Assembly: GCF_030295995.1 (NCBI RefSeq)
Contig: NZ_AP027365.1
Coordinates: forward strand, 1,116,001-1,180,000
Direction of reading: 5' to 3'
DNA length: 64,000 nt
Origin: Thalassotalea hakodatensis
GTDB taxonomy: Bacteria > Pseudomonadota > Gammaproteobacteria > Enterobacterales > Alteromonadaceae
A program made the translations under genes and the position numbers. The notes below the pieces were generated by a model. It did not search any database and was not told where the DNA came from. It saw only the letters and a program-made list of their open reading frames with translations. Every line of letters starts with the position of its first letter. Positions within the stretch are counted from its first letter, which is position 1. This document shows, piece after piece, positions 20,267 to 30,558 of the stretch.

Positions 20267-21406
20267 TCAAGTAGTTAATATCACAGATTCTAATGGCCAG
20301 CGTGGGCTTGGTTCAACTTGATGACAATACCCTATTCGGGCTAACATTTGAATCCTATTTGGTTGTCTTACCGCTAATAAACTGTGAATGTCTTTAAATT
20401 GTTTATCCATTTCAGGAAATTCTTGTAAAGCTTGACTTACAGGTTGTATACCTATATTCAACGCGGTTGCTTGTAAGTTTAATTTAACATAATCACGACC
20501 GGCTTGTAGTTGCTCTTTACGACTATTGGTTTTAGTGGTTACCCAAACAAACCCCATTGAAGTGTTGAATTTCTCTTTAAATACTGACAGCGCTTGTACA
20601 TTCATAGCGTTATTTGGATCTCTCATCCCTTCGCGTGTCATCATGCCCACTTTGTTAAGTAGCTCCATAGGTGCACCTATCATTGAAATACCATCTGGCT
20701 GTGCTTCAATTTCAGTCCGACCAATTCTCATAAGGTCGACACTTTCTCTTAGTGTATTTGGTGTTGTCATTTCAACACTTAAACTTTGATAGCTAATCTT
20801 TCTAATTTTGTTAACAATATTACTATCGCTACTTCCACTTGAGTGACTGGTTGATAGTAACGTTGCCATAGTAGAAGCACTTATTTCTCTAGTAGTATCA
20901 AAATGGATTTTCGACGTGCGACGAGTAAAAACTTGCTCAAAGAGCGGATCAGTTTTGATGGCTGCTGACTTCTCTAAGGTGAACCTAGCAATAGGTCGCT
21001 TGTCCAACCTTGGCTGAGGCTCACCATCAGGGAAACTTTCAACAGTAACGTCATAACCTAAATTATTGGCAGCCATAACAAATAATTCAGTGAAACAACC
21101 TAAACCTATGGTTATTTGACGATCAAAAGGATCGGTATGCGGTAAGCGACGCTCTAAGTCACAATATAAATCCATACTGTTTTGCTTATTAAGGTGCACT
21201 TGCCAAGGCTGACGATTATGAGGATTTGGCGCTAGAATTGCGTAGGCAAGCGCATCTAAGCGAGGATCACCGTATCCTCTGCTTGCATGTTGCCAAGGCT
21301 CAAAAGCTTTTGTTGGTGTGCGTGTGTTAAACCATAAGCCGCTTGCAGCAACGCCTGTTACAGCTACCACCGCACTACCGGTTTTTAAAAACATTCTTCT
21401 ATTCAT
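20267..21406 (-). CDS. Tat-exported nitroreductase-like (Acg-type) flavoprotein
   Basis: This 379-residue protein has a twin-arginine-type leader (NRRMFLKTGSAVVAVTGVAA) and a nitroreductase-fold core with NPHNRQPWQVHL near residue 60, as in Acg-family FMN proteins. Residues TSKIHF and QALQEFPEMDKQF match the second and third conserved blocks of that family. It is predicted to fold with FMN in the cytoplasm before export. Substrate unknown. Co-transcribed with the downstream marR gene. Confidence 0.8.
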   Translation of the reverse strand: MNRRMFLKTGSAVVAVTGVAASGLWFNTRTPTKAFEPWQHASRGYGDPRLDALAYAILAPNPHNRQPWQVHLNKQNSMDLYCDLERRLPHTDPFDRQITIGLGCFTELFVMAANNLGYDVTVESFPDGEPQPRLDKRPIARFTLEKSAAIKTDPLFEQVFTRRTSKIHFDTTREISASTMATLLSTSHSSGSSDSNIVNKIRKISYQSLSVEMTTPNTLRESVDLMRIGRTEIEAQPDGISMIGAPMELLNKVGMMTREGMRDPNNAMNVQALSVFKEKFNTSMGFVWVTTKTNSRKEQLQAGRDYVKLNLQATALNIGIQPVSQALQEFPEMDKQFKDIHSLLAVRQPNRIQMLARIGYCHQVEPSPRWPLESVILTT

Positions 21407-21446
21407 AATATAGCATTTTTCGTTAATTTAGTTAGGTGGCTAATTA

Positions 21447-21470
21447 ATATAGTTAGATATCTAACTATAT
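21447..21470. promoter_or_regulatory. Perfect 24-bp palindrome, likely MarR operator
   Basis: The sequence is ATATAGTTAGAT followed by its exact reverse complement, 41 bp upstream of the nitroreductase-like start. A second, imperfect site (TTAGTTAGGTGGCTAATTAA, 21427-21446) abuts it. Two adjacent dyads in front of a marR operon are typical of autorepression. Confidence 0.75.
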
Positions 21471-21636
21471 GCAAGAAGTAACGTTATATTTATTCAATTA
21501 ATGCTTTATGCGAATGGGTGAAACTTAAGAAAACAAGCAGTATCTTTGATTTATTTTTTATTATCAGTTGTTTACATTGGAAGGTGTTCTTTGAAAATAT
21601 ACGATGAAGAGCTGTAGTTAGATTTCAAATTATTGC

Positions 21637-21945
21637 TTATTTGTAGTGTGCTTTACTATTTTGCTTTGCTATAGGGATTTTGAAAGCTTGGGTGATAAGA
21701 TATGCTGTCAAGATAAAAGATGGCTTTTTAGCGAAATATTCAACGATAGCTATCGTTTCTGCGACAAACAGTGCAAGTAGTAGTGAGCCAATTGACTTTT
21801 CAATTAAGGTGAGCGCACTATTTTCTGTAATCAAACAACCGCCAATTGCAACGGCTAATAGCACAATAATAACGCGTATAAACCAAATACGTTTCAAAAC
21901 ATCCCAAGCCTTATCAGTCGATTTATTGTCAATACCCAGTTTCAT
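21637..21945 (-). CDS. Small membrane protein of unknown function
   Basis: The 102-residue product has two or three hydrophobic helices (VIIVLLAVAIGGCLI; IGSLLLALFVAETIAIVEYF) and a basic tail. AAAGAGG precedes the ATG at good spacing, and the hydrophobic pattern supports this strand over the overlapping rightward frame. I do not recognise the family. Confidence 0.65.
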   Translation of the reverse strand: MKLGIDNKSTDKAWDVLKRIWFIRVIIVLLAVAIGGCLITENSALTLIEKSIGSLLLALFVAETIAIVEYFAKKPSFILTAYLITQAFKIPIAKQNSKAHYK

Positions 21946-22224
21946 GTATACCTCTTTGTATTAAAAGAAACTTTATTAAGCATACCTTAATGTAGCTTGT
22001 TGTTATATAAACATTTAAATATATGATAAAACGAAAACTTTAACTAATAAAATTTAGCAGAGTTGTCATTGCCTTACGTTTTTCAGGCGACAAAACTGTT
22101 ATTGCAATGCCCCGTTACCCTCGAGTATTAAATGTGACGTTTCTTGCAATTAATCACGGCTTTATAAATAATCGTATGATAAAATTCGCGCATATCCAAA
22201 GTGTTAAATGAAGAACTAGCGAAA

Positions 22225-22998
22225 ATGTCGACTCAATCATTATTATTGCCAATTTTGTCGTTTCTTAAATGTGAAACTCCTCAAGCGTGGGTTGATGAAG
22301 CAAAAAAGAAAGAGAACCTCGACATTGTACTTATTGATCACTTAATTTGTGAATTAAAAGCTGCGCAATCGGCCATGTTCTTAATTCGTAAATATGCAGT
22401 AGATAAACAAAGTGCTAATGCCTTACTCGCTTGGTTAGAGCCTTTTGAAACGCTTATTTATAAGAGGGAAGGGGATTGGCGCGAGCTGCCTTCAAAAAAT
22501 AAGCTGACTAAATCAGTTATTCCAAGGTCAGATTCAAAATACGGACAAGATCTTATCGATAAAATGGTAGTATTGATTAAAGAAGAGTTACACCATTTTT
22601 ATCAGGTGCTAGAGATCATGGATGAATACGGTGTTGAATACCGCAGCATTACTCCATGTAGATACGCGAAAGGTATGTTACGTAACGTGAAAACATTTGA
22701 GCCAGATGCGATGATTGATAAATTAATCGTGGGGGCTTACATTGAAGCGCGATCTTGTGAACGGTTTGCAAAGTTAGCGCCTCATGTTGATAAACGCTTA
22801 GGGGATTTCTATATATCGTTGCTGCGTTCCGAAGCTCGTCATTACCAAGATTACCTTGCACTCGCTGAACAGATAGCAGGTAAAGATATTGCTGACAGAA
22901 TCAAATTTTTTGGTGAGCTTGAAGCTGAACTTATTTTAACAGCTGATGAAGATTTTAAGTTTCATTCAGGTGTACCTGCGTGCTCATTTAACGACTAA
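22225..22998 (+). CDS. miaE: tRNA-(ms2io6A)37 hydroxylase MiaE
   Basis: This 257-residue ferritin-like diiron enzyme hydroxylates the isopentenyl group of ms2i6A37 in tRNA. The diiron ligand helices are visible (ELKAAQ, EELHHFYQVLEIM, EARSCERFA, RSEARHYQDYL). The ATG at 22225 is preferred to the GTG at 22201 because MSTQSLLLPILSFLKC aligns with known MiaE N-termini. Its 3' end overlaps the convergent lpxH gene by 11 bp. Confidence 0.92.
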   Translation: MSTQSLLLPILSFLKCETPQAWVDEAKKKENLDIVLIDHLICELKAAQSAMFLIRKYAVDKQSANALLAWLEPFETLIYKREGDWRELPSKNKLTKSVIPRSDSKYGQDLIDKMVVLIKEELHHFYQVLEIMDEYGVEYRSITPCRYAKGMLRNVKTFEPDAMIDKLIVGAYIEARSCERFAKLAPHVDKRLGDFYISLLRSEARHYQDYLALAEQIAGKDIADRIKFFGELEAELILTADEDFKFHSGVPACSFND

Positions 22999-23722
22999 AA
23001 GGCACATTTTCTAACGTGATGCTATCAGGACTGACATATAAAATAGAACCTTGTTCATACCAATCGCCTAATACTATGCGTTTAGCTGGCTCATCATTTA
23101 CCGTTAACTCATGTGTTGCTGGGCGATGCGTATGCCCGTGGATCAGAAGTTTTGATTGATTTTCTGCTAAACATTGAACTACTTCACTTGGCGTAACATC
23201 CATAATATCTTGTGATTTCATCGCGGTTGATTGTGCACTTTTCTTGCGATAATTTTGTGCGATTTTACGTCGTACAAATAATGGTAAACTTTTTATTATT
23301 GCTTGCCACCACCAACTACGTGATTTTTTCCGAAATGCTTGGTAATCAACATCGCGAGTACATAAGGTATCACCGTGCATGATCACGGCCTTTTGGCCAT
23401 ATAAATCAACCGTGGCGATATCTGGTAATAGTGTCATACCACAGCGCTGTGCATAGCGTTTTCCTAGCAGAAAGTCTCGATTCCCCTGAATAAAGTATAT
23501 TGCCGTGCCTGTCTGACTAAGTATTTTAAGGTTTTGCGCAATTTGAATCACCAGTGGTGAATCATCGTCATCGCCGATCCAATACTCAAACAGGTCACCT
23601 AAAATATAGAGTGCTTGGGCTTTTGGCGCATCTTTTTTAAGAAATGACAAAAAACAGGCCGTAATATCCGGCCTGTCTTCTGCTAAATGTAAGTCGGCAA
23701 TAAAATAAGTGATATTCGACAT
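22988..23722 (-). CDS. lpxH: UDP-2,3-diacylglucosamine diphosphatase LpxH
   Basis: This 244-residue metallophosphoesterase hydrolyses UDP-2,3-diacylglucosamine to lipid X in lipid A synthesis, at the inner membrane face. The metal-binding motifs are in order: ADLHL, GDLFEYWIGDD, QGNRDFLLG, HGD and HGHTHRPA. It lies 13 nt downstream of ppiB on the same strand, the conserved ppiB-lpxH order. Confidence 0.96.
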   Translation of the reverse strand: MSNITYFIADLHLAEDRPDITACFLSFLKKDAPKAQALYILGDLFEYWIGDDDDSPLVIQIAQNLKILSQTGTAIYFIQGNRDFLLGKRYAQRCGMTLLPDIATVDLYGQKAVIMHGDTLCTRDVDYQAFRKKSRSWWWQAIIKSLPLFVRRKIAQNYRKKSAQSTAMKSQDIMDVTPSEVVQCLAENQSKLLIHGHTHRPATHELTVNDEPAKRIVLGDWYEQGSILYVSPDSITLENVPFSR

Positions 23723-23735
23723 ACGTTAACTAATG

Positions 23736-24227
23736 TTACTCAACGATTGTATCGTTAATAATAATTTCATCTTTTGGTACATCATCATGGAAGCCAAAGC
23801 GACCTGTTTCAACGAGTGTCATTTTGTCAACAATATCCATACCTTCAACAACTTCACCGAATACGCAGTATCCCCAACCTTGAACGGTCTCGTTTTTAAA
23901 ATTAAGAAAATCGTTATCTGTTAGGTTAATAAAAAACTGTGCAGATGCTGAATGCGGGTCTTGTGTACGTGCCATGGCTAACGTACCACGTGTATTTGAT
24001 AAACCGTTGTTGGCTTCATTTTCAATACTTTCGCCGCTTTCTTTTTCTTCCATGCCTGAAGCAAAGCCACCGCCTTGCGCCATAAAACCTTTGATTACGC
24101 GATGAAAGATAGTGCCATTATAAAAGCCATCTTTAGCGTATTGTTCGAAATTTTTTGCAGTAACAGGCGCTTTATCGAAGTTCAATTCAATTTTGATATC
24201 GCCTAAAGAAGTTTGAAAAGTGATCAT
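23736..24227 (-). CDS. ppiB: Cytoplasmic cyclophilin-type peptidyl-prolyl isomerase
   Basis: This 163-residue cyclophilin has the active-site blocks [13 protein letters not shown] and [14 protein letters not shown] and no signal peptide, so it is the cytoplasmic PpiB type. Divergent from cysS and followed closely by lpxH, as in many gammaproteobacteria. Confidence 0.96.
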   Translation of the reverse strand: MITFQTSLGDIKIELNFDKAPVTAKNFEQYAKDGFYNGTIFHRVIKGFMAQGGGFASGMEEKESGESIENEANNGLSNTRGTLAMARTQDPHSASAQFFINLTDNDFLNFKNETVQGWGYCVFGEVVEGMDIVDKMTLVETGRFGFHDDVPKDEIIINDTIVE

Positions 24228-24366
24228 ATTTTTATCTCTGATAAAGTTTGTGGAAGGATTGTAACCTAATGGCTAAATCTGTAAAGGGAAGTGGTGATTA
24301 TAATACTAAGTTCAGTTACAATGCCGATGCTTAAATAAACCTACTGATCAGGAGTCAGAAAACCTC

Positions 24367-25752
24367 ATGTTACAAATGTACAACACACTTACCCGTGAAA
24401 AGGAAACATTTACCCCGATTAACCAAGGTAAAGTAGGATTGTATGTTTGTGGTTGTACGGTTTATGACTTGTGCCACATTGGTCATGGTAGAACGTATAT
24501 TAGTTTTGACAATATTGTACGTTACCTGAGATTTTCTGGGTATGACGTGAACTACGTACGCAACATTACTGATGTGGAAGATAAAATCATTAAACGTGCT
24601 ATTGAAAACAATGAAACGCCAGAAGCACTTACTGAGCGTACCATTGGCTATATGCATGAAGATTTTGATGCGTTAAATATTCTTCGTCCAGATCTTGAGC
24701 CACGTGTGACTACGCACATGGAAGAGATTGTAGAAATGATTGAATCACTGGTAGCAAAAGAACATGCCTATGTTGCCGAAAGCGGTGATGTATTATTTGA
24801 TGTGTCAAGTTTTGCTAAATATGGGCAGTTAAGTGGCCAAAATTTAGAACAGTTACAAGCGGGCTCACGTGTTGACGTAGATACTACTAAACGTAATCCG
24901 TTAGACTTTGTTTTGTGGAAAACGGCAAAACCAGAAGAGCCTAGTTGGGATTCGCCATGGGGCGCAGGTCGCCCTGGTTGGCACATCGAATGTTCTGCAA
25001 TGAATGCGAAAGAACTAGGCAAACACTTTGATATTCATGGTGGTGGCTCTGATTTACAGTTTCCACATCATGAAAACGAAATAGCGCAAAGCTGCTGTGC
25101 ATTAGATACACCCTATGTAAATTACTGGATGCATACCGGTATGGTACAGGTCGATCAAGAGAAAATGTCTAAATCTCTTGGTAACTTTTTTACCATTCGT
25201 GATGTATTGAAACAGTATGATGCAGAAACCACACGTTTCTTTTTAACCACGGGACATTACCGTAGCCAACTAAATTATTCGACGGAAAATTTAGAGCAAG
25301 CACGTGCATCTGTTGAGCGTATATATACGGCATTACGTGATGTTGATGTACCAACAGGTTTTCAACTTGATAAATCATCACCGCATGCTTTGGCGTTCAT
25401 CAAAGCAATGGATGATGACTTTAATACACCGCAAGCGTTGTCAGTGTTATTTGAATTGGCAAAAGCAATAAATGTTGCCAAACAAAACAATGTGGATGAA
25501 GAAGTAGTACAACTTGCAGGTACCTTAAAGGCTCTTGGTAATGTGCTTGGTTTATTCCAATTAAATCCGGCTGTATTTTTACAAGGTGGGAATGATGATG
25601 AAACTGTTGAGGTTGAAGCATTAATCGCTCAACGTAATCAAGCACGTGCAGATAAAAACTGGGCACTTGCTGATGAAGCACGTGATAAGCTAAAAGCAAT
25701 GAATATCATACTAGAAGATAGCGCGGGTAAAACAACGTGGCGTAAAGGTTAA
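24367..25752 (+). CDS. cysS: Cysteinyl-tRNA synthetase
   Basis: This 461-residue class I synthetase charges tRNA-Cys. It shows the HIGH motif ([11 protein letters not shown]), KMSKS ([12 protein letters not shown]), and the zinc ligands Cys28 in YVCGC, Cys in WHIECSAMN and the His/Glu pair in [11 protein letters not shown]. The start [13 protein letters not shown] matches known CysS N-termini. Divergent from ppiB. Confidence 0.98.
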   Translation: MLQMYNTLTREKETFTPINQGKVGLYVCGCTVYDLCHIGHGRTYISFDNIVRYLRFSGYDVNYVRNITDVEDKIIKRAIENNETPEALTERTIGYMHEDFDALNILRPDLEPRVTTHMEEIVEMIESLVAKEHAYVAESGDVLFDVSSFAKYGQLSGQNLEQLQAGSRVDVDTTKRNPLDFVLWKTAKPEEPSWDSPWGAGRPGWHIECSAMNAKELGKHFDIHGGGSDLQFPHHENEIAQSCCALDTPYVNYWMHTGMVQVDQEKMSKSLGNFFTIRDVLKQYDAETTRFFLTTGHYRSQLNYSTENLEQARASVERIYTALRDVDVPTGFQLDKSSPHALAFIKAMDDDFNTPQALSVLFELAKAINVAKQNNVDEEVVQLAGTLKALGNVLGLFQLNPAVFLQGGNDDETVEVEALIAQRNQARADKNWALADEARDKLKAMNIILEDSAGKTTWRKG

Positions 25753-25776
25753 TACATACCATTGTATTTGAGAGTA

Positions 25777-25813
25777 AAAAGCCCGGTTAACAAATAGCTA
25801 ACCGGGCTTTTTT
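25777..25813. terminator. Bidirectional terminator between cysS and folD
   Basis: AAAAGCCCGGTTA pairs with TAACCGGGCTTTT between two convergent genes, with A- and T-runs on both sides. Confidence 0.9.
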
Positions 25814-25821
25814 AATGTCTT

Positions 25822-26679
25822 TTAGGATTGGCTAAACTCTTCGCAAGCGATAAGTGTGTTTTCAATCAAACTTGCTACCGTCATTGGACCAACACCGCCA
25901 GGTACAGGGGTAATAAAAGCCGCTTTATTTTTTGCTACGTCAAACTCAACGTCACCGACCAACGTACCGTTACTTAAACGATTAATACCAACATCAATCA
26001 CGATAGCGCCTTCTTTTATCCATTCACCAGGTATAAAAGCGGGCTTTCCAACTGCAACTACCAATAAGTCAGCGTTACGTACTTTTGTTTCTAAGTTTTT
26101 TGTAAAACGATGGGTGGTGGTAACCGTACAGCCAGCTAGTAATAACTCAAGAGTCATCGGTCTACCAACAATATTAGAGGCACCCACTACGAGAGCGTCT
26201 AAACCGTGAGGATGAACGCCAGTAGATTCGAATAAGGTCATTATCCCTTTTGGTGTACAAGGACGAAGACCAGGTTGTCTTAGCGCTAATTTACCTACAT
26301 TTGATGGGTGAAAACCGTCAACATCTTTATGTGGCGCAATGGTTTCTATCACTAAATTAGCATCTAACCCTTCTGGTAAGGGTAATTGCACTAAAATGCC
26401 ATCTATTTCATCATCACTATTTAACTCTCTAACAAGAGATAAAAGTTCATCTTCTGAGGTCGTTTCTGGTAAGTCATATGAACGAGATACAAAACCGACT
26501 TCTTCACAAGCACGACGTTTGCTACCAACGTAGACTTCAGAAGCAGGATCTTTGCCCACTAAAATCACCGCTAAACCAGGCGCACGCAAGCCTTGTGAAA
26601 CGCGCTGTTCTACTTTTGCCTTTACAGAAGTTCTGAGTTGTTGCGCAATTTTTTTGCCGTCAATGAGAGATGCAGTCAT
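25822..26679 (-). CDS. folD: Bifunctional methylene-THF dehydrogenase/cyclohydrolase
   Basis: This 285-residue enzyme interconverts 5,10-methylene-, methenyl- and 10-formyl-tetrahydrofolate with NADP. Signature motifs are visible: the catalytic Lys in [13 protein letters not shown], the QLPLPEGLD block and the Rossmann stretch [12 protein letters not shown], ending in [12 protein letters not shown]. The start [13 protein letters not shown] is standard. It converges on cysS. Confidence 0.97.
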   Translation of the reverse strand: MTASLIDGKKIAQQLRTSVKAKVEQRVSQGLRAPGLAVILVGKDPASEVYVGSKRRACEEVGFVSRSYDLPETTSEDELLSLVRELNSDDEIDGILVQLPLPEGLDANLVIETIAPHKDVDGFHPSNVGKLALRQPGLRPCTPKGIMTLFESTGVHPHGLDALVVGASNIVGRPMTLELLLAGCTVTTTHRFTKNLETKVRNADLLVVAVGKPAFIPGEWIKEGAIVIDVGINRLSNGTLVGDVEFDVAKNKAAFITPVPGGVGPMTVASLIENTLIACEEFSQS

Positions 26680-26892
26680 AATTCCTAGGAAGATTAGATT
26701 AAAAACGTCGACATTTTCGCATATTTTACTTAGCAGGTGTAGATGCTATTCGTTGATATATTGTATTCATTTTGACTAAGTTAGTTTTTATTTGTAAAAC
26801 TCAACTTTTAGCTACTTTTTAAGCAAATAGCTGTCAAATAATCTTGGTTTGCTGTAAAAGTGACCGAACACGTAATTTTTATTAAAAAACGT

Positions 26893-26921
26893 TTGACGAG
26901 CAAAGGGCAACTCGGTAATAT
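26893..26921 (+). promoter_or_regulatory. Sigma-70 promoter of the tRNA operon
   Basis: TTGACG and TAATAT are separated by 17 bp, followed by the GC-rich discriminator CCGCACCC usual for stringently controlled stable-RNA promoters, about 40 bp before the first tRNA. Confidence 0.8.
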
Positions 26922-26960
26922 CCGCACCCGTTGAAAGCAAGCGTGTTTTTAACAAAATGT

Positions 26961-27037
26961 CGGTGATTAGCGCAGCTTGGTAGCGCACTTGGTTTGGGTC
27001 CAAGGGGTCGCAAGTTCGAATCTTGCATCACCGACCA
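26961..27037 (+). tRNA. tRNA-Pro (anticodon TGG)
   Basis: The 77-nt gene has a CGGTGAT/ATCACCG acceptor stem, anticodon stem CTTGG/CCAAG around TTTGGGT (anticodon TGG), TTCGAAT T-loop and an encoded CCA. It is identical to the copy at 27261. Confidence 0.97.
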
Positions 27038-27091
27038 CTTTTAAATTTTTCAAAATACTGTTAAATTTAAAAACGCACTTGTAGGTCATGT

Positions 27092-27168
<77 letters not shown>

Positions 27169-27176
27169 TTCCTGTG

Positions 27177-27252
27177 GTGGCTATAGCTCAGTTGGTAGAG
27201 CCCCGGATTGTGATTCCGGTTGTCGTGGGTTCAAGTCCCATTAGCCACCCCA
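27177..27252 (+). tRNA. tRNA-His (anticodon GTG)
   Basis: The 76-nt gene has acceptor GTGGCTA/TAGCCAC, anticodon arm CCGGA-TTGTGAT-TCCGG (anticodon GTG), discriminator C and encoded CCA, the normal histidine identity set. Confidence 0.97.
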
Positions 27253-27260
27253 TTTCTCGT

Positions 27261-27337
27261 CGGTGATTAGCGCAGCTTGGTAGCGCACTTGGTTTGGGTC
27301 CAAGGGGTCGCAAGTTCGAATCTTGCATCACCGACCA
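27261..27337 (+). tRNA. tRNA-Pro (anticodon TGG), second copy
   Basis: Identical over 77 nt to the copy at 26961. It is the last complete tRNA of the cluster, and its 3' end is the source of the 19-nt motif repeated three times downstream. Confidence 0.97.
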
Positions 27338-27859
27338 CTTTTCCTTTTTGAAATTGCTCATATCAAACGTAAAAAATAAACTATTAAATTTCACTTAGAT
27401 GAGAACTTGCGAAGCAAGTCGACAAAATTGTCTGGAACAATTTTGAACGCACGTAGTGCGGCCCGAAGGGTGAAGTACAGGATGTACGGAATAATCTTGC
27501 ATCACCGACCACTTTTCCTTTTTGAAATTGCTCATATCAAACGTAAAAAATAAACTATTAAATTTCACTTAGATGAGAACTTGCGAAGCAAGTCGACAAA
27601 ATTGTCTGGAACAATTTTGAACGCACGTAGTGCGGCCCGAAGGGTGAAGTACAGGATGTACGGAATAATCTTGCATCACCGACCACTTTTCCTTTTTGAA
27701 ATTGCTCATATCAAACGTAAAAAATAAACTATTAAATTTCACTTAGATGAGAACTTGCGAAGCAAGTCGACAAAATTGTCTGGAACAATTTTGAACGCAC
27801 GTAGTGCGGCCCGGAGGGTGAAGTACAGGATGTACGGAATAATCTTGCATCACCGACCA
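27338..27859 (+). repeat. Three 174-bp tandem repeats each ending in the tRNA-Pro 3' terminus
   Basis: Units run 27338-27511, 27512-27685 and 27686-27859 and are nearly identical; the third has CCCGGAGGG for CCCGAAGGG. Each ends with AATCTTGCATCACCGACCA, the last 19 nt of tRNA-Pro including CCA. Inside each unit are hairpins: ACTTGC/GCAAGT, AAAATTGT/ACAATTTT, CGCAC/GTGCG and GTAC/GTAC. A partial fourth copy (CTTTTCC) follows. No open reading frame is conserved. The arrangement resembles the 178-bp rtT repeats of the E. coli tyrT operon. Confidence 0.93.
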
Positions 27860-28443
27860 CTTTTCCTTATTGATATCGCATTTAGTTAACACCTCCTAAG
27901 CTATTAGTATTATTGATGCAGTGCTAGTTAGATATTTTAATATTCACTAGGGTCTTATATGGATTCCCCGTAGAAAAATTAAATGTACGCTGTCCTTCGA
28001 ACATGTTTAATTCGTACGAAATTTGTACTCGAAAGTTCAATGCACCCCAAATCTATTCACTTTTCATATCAATGATTTCTACGAAAACCGCTTTTGACTG
28101 ATTCCTGTTGGTTCAATAAATGGAAATAAGTTGATAACTTGTATAAAAATGATTTTTTCTAAATTGAATGAATGTTAATAAATCCTTTATTTTTTCTGGG
28201 GTTGGGGGCAATTTAAAGTAATTTGCTTCACCGTTCAAAAATTAATTGCTTAGAGCTCTCGACTCTGGCTAAAAGCGCCGCTATAATTTCGCGTCATTAT
28301 TTTTAATCTATTCATCTTTGATTCGGATTTATTTCGAGCCTAGCTAGTCATCAGATAGGTTTCGAACAACAAGAAAGCTTGTTGCTCAGAATATAGATGC
28401 ATTTTTGAAAGTGCTACAAAGTACTAAATATTGAGGTATGTAA
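27860..28443. other. 584-bp region between the tRNA repeats and tig
   Basis: No gene is supported. It holds the tig promoter near 28259-28287 and an AT-rich stretch around 28120-28200. No clear terminator for the tRNA transcript was found. Confidence 0.6.
28259..28287 (+). promoter_or_regulatory. Probable sigma-70 promoter of tig
   Basis: TCGACT and a perfect TATAAT are 17 bp apart, about 155 bp upstream of the tig start. Confidence 0.55.
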
Positions 28444-29751
28444 ATGCAAGTTTCAGTTGAGACTACAAAAGGTTTGGAACGTAAATTAACGATTTCAGTT
28501 CCTGCAGAGAAAGTAGACGTTGAAGTAAAAAACCGTCTTCGTCATATTGCGAAGACACAAAAGATCAATGGTTTCCGTCCTGGTAAGGTTCCACCTTCTG
28601 TTATTCAAAAGCGTTACGGTAAAGCTGTACGCCAAGAAATCGCTGGTGAAGTAATGCAACGTAATTTCGTAGAAGCGATTGTTGCTGAAAAAATTAACCC
28701 TGCAGGTCGTCCTCAATTCGTTGCTAAAAGTAATGAAGATGGTCAAGATCTAGAATTTGAAGCAACGTTCGAAGTTTATCCAGAAGTTGAATTAAAAGAT
28801 TTAGATAAAATTACCGTTGAGCGTCCTGATGTTGATGTAACAGACAAAGACATTGATGAAATGTTTGTCACGTTACAGAAACAACACCAAACGTGGAAAG
28901 AAAATAAGCGTAAAACTAAGAAAGGCGATAAACTAACGATTGATTTCTTAGGCCGCGTTGATGGTGAAGAATTTGAAGGTGGTAAAGCTGAAGGTTTTGA
29001 ATTAGAACTTGGTGCTGGCCGTATGATCCCTGGTTTCGAAAAAGAAATCACGGGTATGAAAGTTGATGAAGAAAAAACAATTTCTGTGACTTTCCCTGAT
29101 GATTATCATGCTGAAAACTTAAAAGGCAAAGAAGCTGAATTTGACATCAAAGTGCATAAAACTGAAGGCCCAGTATTACCAAAAATCGATGACGAATTTG
29201 CTAAGCTATTCGGTGTTGAAGATGGTGGTGTAGATGCACTTCGTGATGAAGTAAGCAAAAACATGGCTCGTGAACTTTCACAAGCGGTAAAAACGAAAGT
29301 GAAAGAGCAAGTGATCAATGGCTTACTTGAAACTAACAGCGTTGACTTACCACAGTCATTAGTTGCTCAAGAAATTGATGTACTTCGTCAACAAGCTTTA
29401 CAACGTTTTGGTGGTCAAATGGACCCTAAAAACTTACCTGAACTACCAGCTGAAATGTTCCAAGAACAAGCTGAACGTCGTGTTAAAGTAGGTTTATTAC
29501 TTGGTGAAGTTATCAAGCAAAATGAATTAAAAGTAGACGAAGCTAAAGTCACTGAGTTGATTGAATCTGCAGCCTCTGCTTATGAAGATCCACAAGAAGT
29601 GATTGAATACTACAAGTCTAACCAAGAAATGAATCAGCAAATGCAAAACGTAGCGCTTGAAGAACAAGCCGTTGAAGTTTTACTTGCTGGTGCAAAGGTA
29701 AAAGACAAGAAATCTAACTTCAAAGATATTATGAATCCGGAAGCTAAATAA
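28444..29751 (+). CDS. tig: Trigger factor
   Basis: This 435-residue ribosome-associated chaperone and prolyl isomerase has the ribosome-binding signature GFRPGKVP near residue 45, an FKBP-type domain in the middle ([21 protein letters not shown]) and the C-terminal helical arms. GAGG precedes the ATG. It heads the conserved tig-clpP-clpX-lon series and folds nascent chains as they leave the ribosome. Confidence 0.98.
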   Translation: MQVSVETTKGLERKLTISVPAEKVDVEVKNRLRHIAKTQKINGFRPGKVPPSVIQKRYGKAVRQEIAGEVMQRNFVEAIVAEKINPAGRPQFVAKSNEDGQDLEFEATFEVYPEVELKDLDKITVERPDVDVTDKDIDEMFVTLQKQHQTWKENKRKTKKGDKLTIDFLGRVDGEEFEGGKAEGFELELGAGRMIPGFEKEITGMKVDEEKTISVTFPDDYHAENLKGKEAEFDIKVHKTEGPVLPKIDDEFAKLFGVEDGGVDALRDEVSKNMARELSQAVKTKVKEQVINGLLETNSVDLPQSLVAQEIDVLRQQALQRFGGQMDPKNLPELPAEMFQEQAERRVKVGLLLGEVIKQNELKVDEAKVTELIESAASAYEDPQEVIEYYKSNQEMNQQMQNVALEEQAVEVLLAGAKVKDKKSNFKDIMNPEAK

Positions 29752-29785
29752 GCTTTTTGATTGACAATAGTTCACGCAATAGCTT

Positions 29786-29824
29786 AAATGGCTTGTATGG
29801 AAACATATGAGCCATTTTTTTTAA
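29786..29824 (+). terminator. Terminator between tig and clpP
   Basis: AAATGGCT plus TGTATG pairs (with two G-U pairs) with CATATG plus AGCCATTT around a GAAA loop, followed by a T-run. It ends just before the clpP ribosome binding site, so clpP may depend on read-through or on a promoter not seen here. Confidence 0.8.
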
Positions 29825-29833
29825 AAGGAAATC

Positions 29834-30475
29834 GTGTTGATCACTTCTCTTACTAAATCTCAAAGTACGAATAGCCAAATTGAAAGCGCCTTAGTCCCAA
29901 TGGTTGTTGAACAAACAGCAAAGGGTGAGCGTTCTTATGATATTTATTCTCGTTTGCTCAAAGAGCGCGTTATCTTTTTATGCGGCCAGGTTGAAGACCA
30001 CATGGCTAACCTGATTGTCGCACAAATGCTTTTTTTAGAATCAGAAAGCGCAGAAAAAGACATTTTTTTATACATTAATTCGCCAGGCGGTTCAGTAACA
30101 GCGGGTATGGCTATTTATGACACCATGAAGTTCATTCGTCCTGATGTTAGCACTGTGTGTGTTGGCCAAGCGGCGAGCATGGGGGCATTCTTGTTATCTG
30201 GTGGCGCTAAGGGTAAACGTTACTGTTTACCTAACTCACGTGTTATGATCCATCAGCCTTTAGGCGGTTTTCAAGGTCAAGCTTCTGATTTTGAAATTCA
30301 TGCGAAAGAAATTTTGACCATTAAAGAAAAAATGAATCGTTTGATGGCTGAACATACAGGGCAGCCACTCGAGAAAGTATCGGTAGATACTGATCGTGAT
30401 AACTTCTTAAGTGCGCAAGCAGCAGTTGATTATGGATTAGTTGACTCCATATTTGAACGAAGAGCCGAAAAGTAA
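29834..30475 (+). CDS. clpP: ATP-dependent Clp protease proteolytic subunit
   Basis: This ~213-residue serine peptidase forms the 14-subunit chamber that works with ClpX or ClpA. The catalytic triad is visible: Ser in [11 protein letters not shown], His in VMIHQPLGG and Asp in DTDRDNF. The start is GTG at 29834 or TTG at 29837, both after AAAAGGA. The N-terminus to VPMVVEQT is probably removed on maturation. Confidence 0.97.
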   Translation: MLITSLTKSQSTNSQIESALVPMVVEQTAKGERSYDIYSRLLKERVIFLCGQVEDHMANLIVAQMLFLESESAEKDIFLYINSPGGSVTAGMAIYDTMKFIRPDVSTVCVGQAASMGAFLLSGGAKGKRYCLPNSRVMIHQPLGGFQGQASDFEIHAKEILTIKEKMNRLMAEHTGQPLEKVSVDTDRDNFLSAQAAVDYGLVDSIFERRAEK

Positions 30476-30558
30476 CACTAAAGTAAGTATAGACATTGAG
30501 ATCTGCTTATTTTGTGAAATACTTATAATATAGATATTGAATAATTTAGAGGTACCGT

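Noticed and set aside
21680-21964. Rightward 94-residue frame
   Set aside because: The opposite strand has a better ribosome binding site and membrane helices.
26812-27003. Leftward 63-residue frame
   Set aside because: It overlaps the tRNA promoter and the first tRNA-Pro gene.
27188-27394. Leftward 68-residue frame across the tRNA-His and tRNA-Pro genes
   Set aside because: It is antisense to tRNA genes and gives the well-known spurious DSNLRPLGPKPSALPS protein.
27338-27859. CRISPR array
   Set aside because: The 174-bp units repeat in full, without short repeats and unique spacers, and end in a tRNA fragment.
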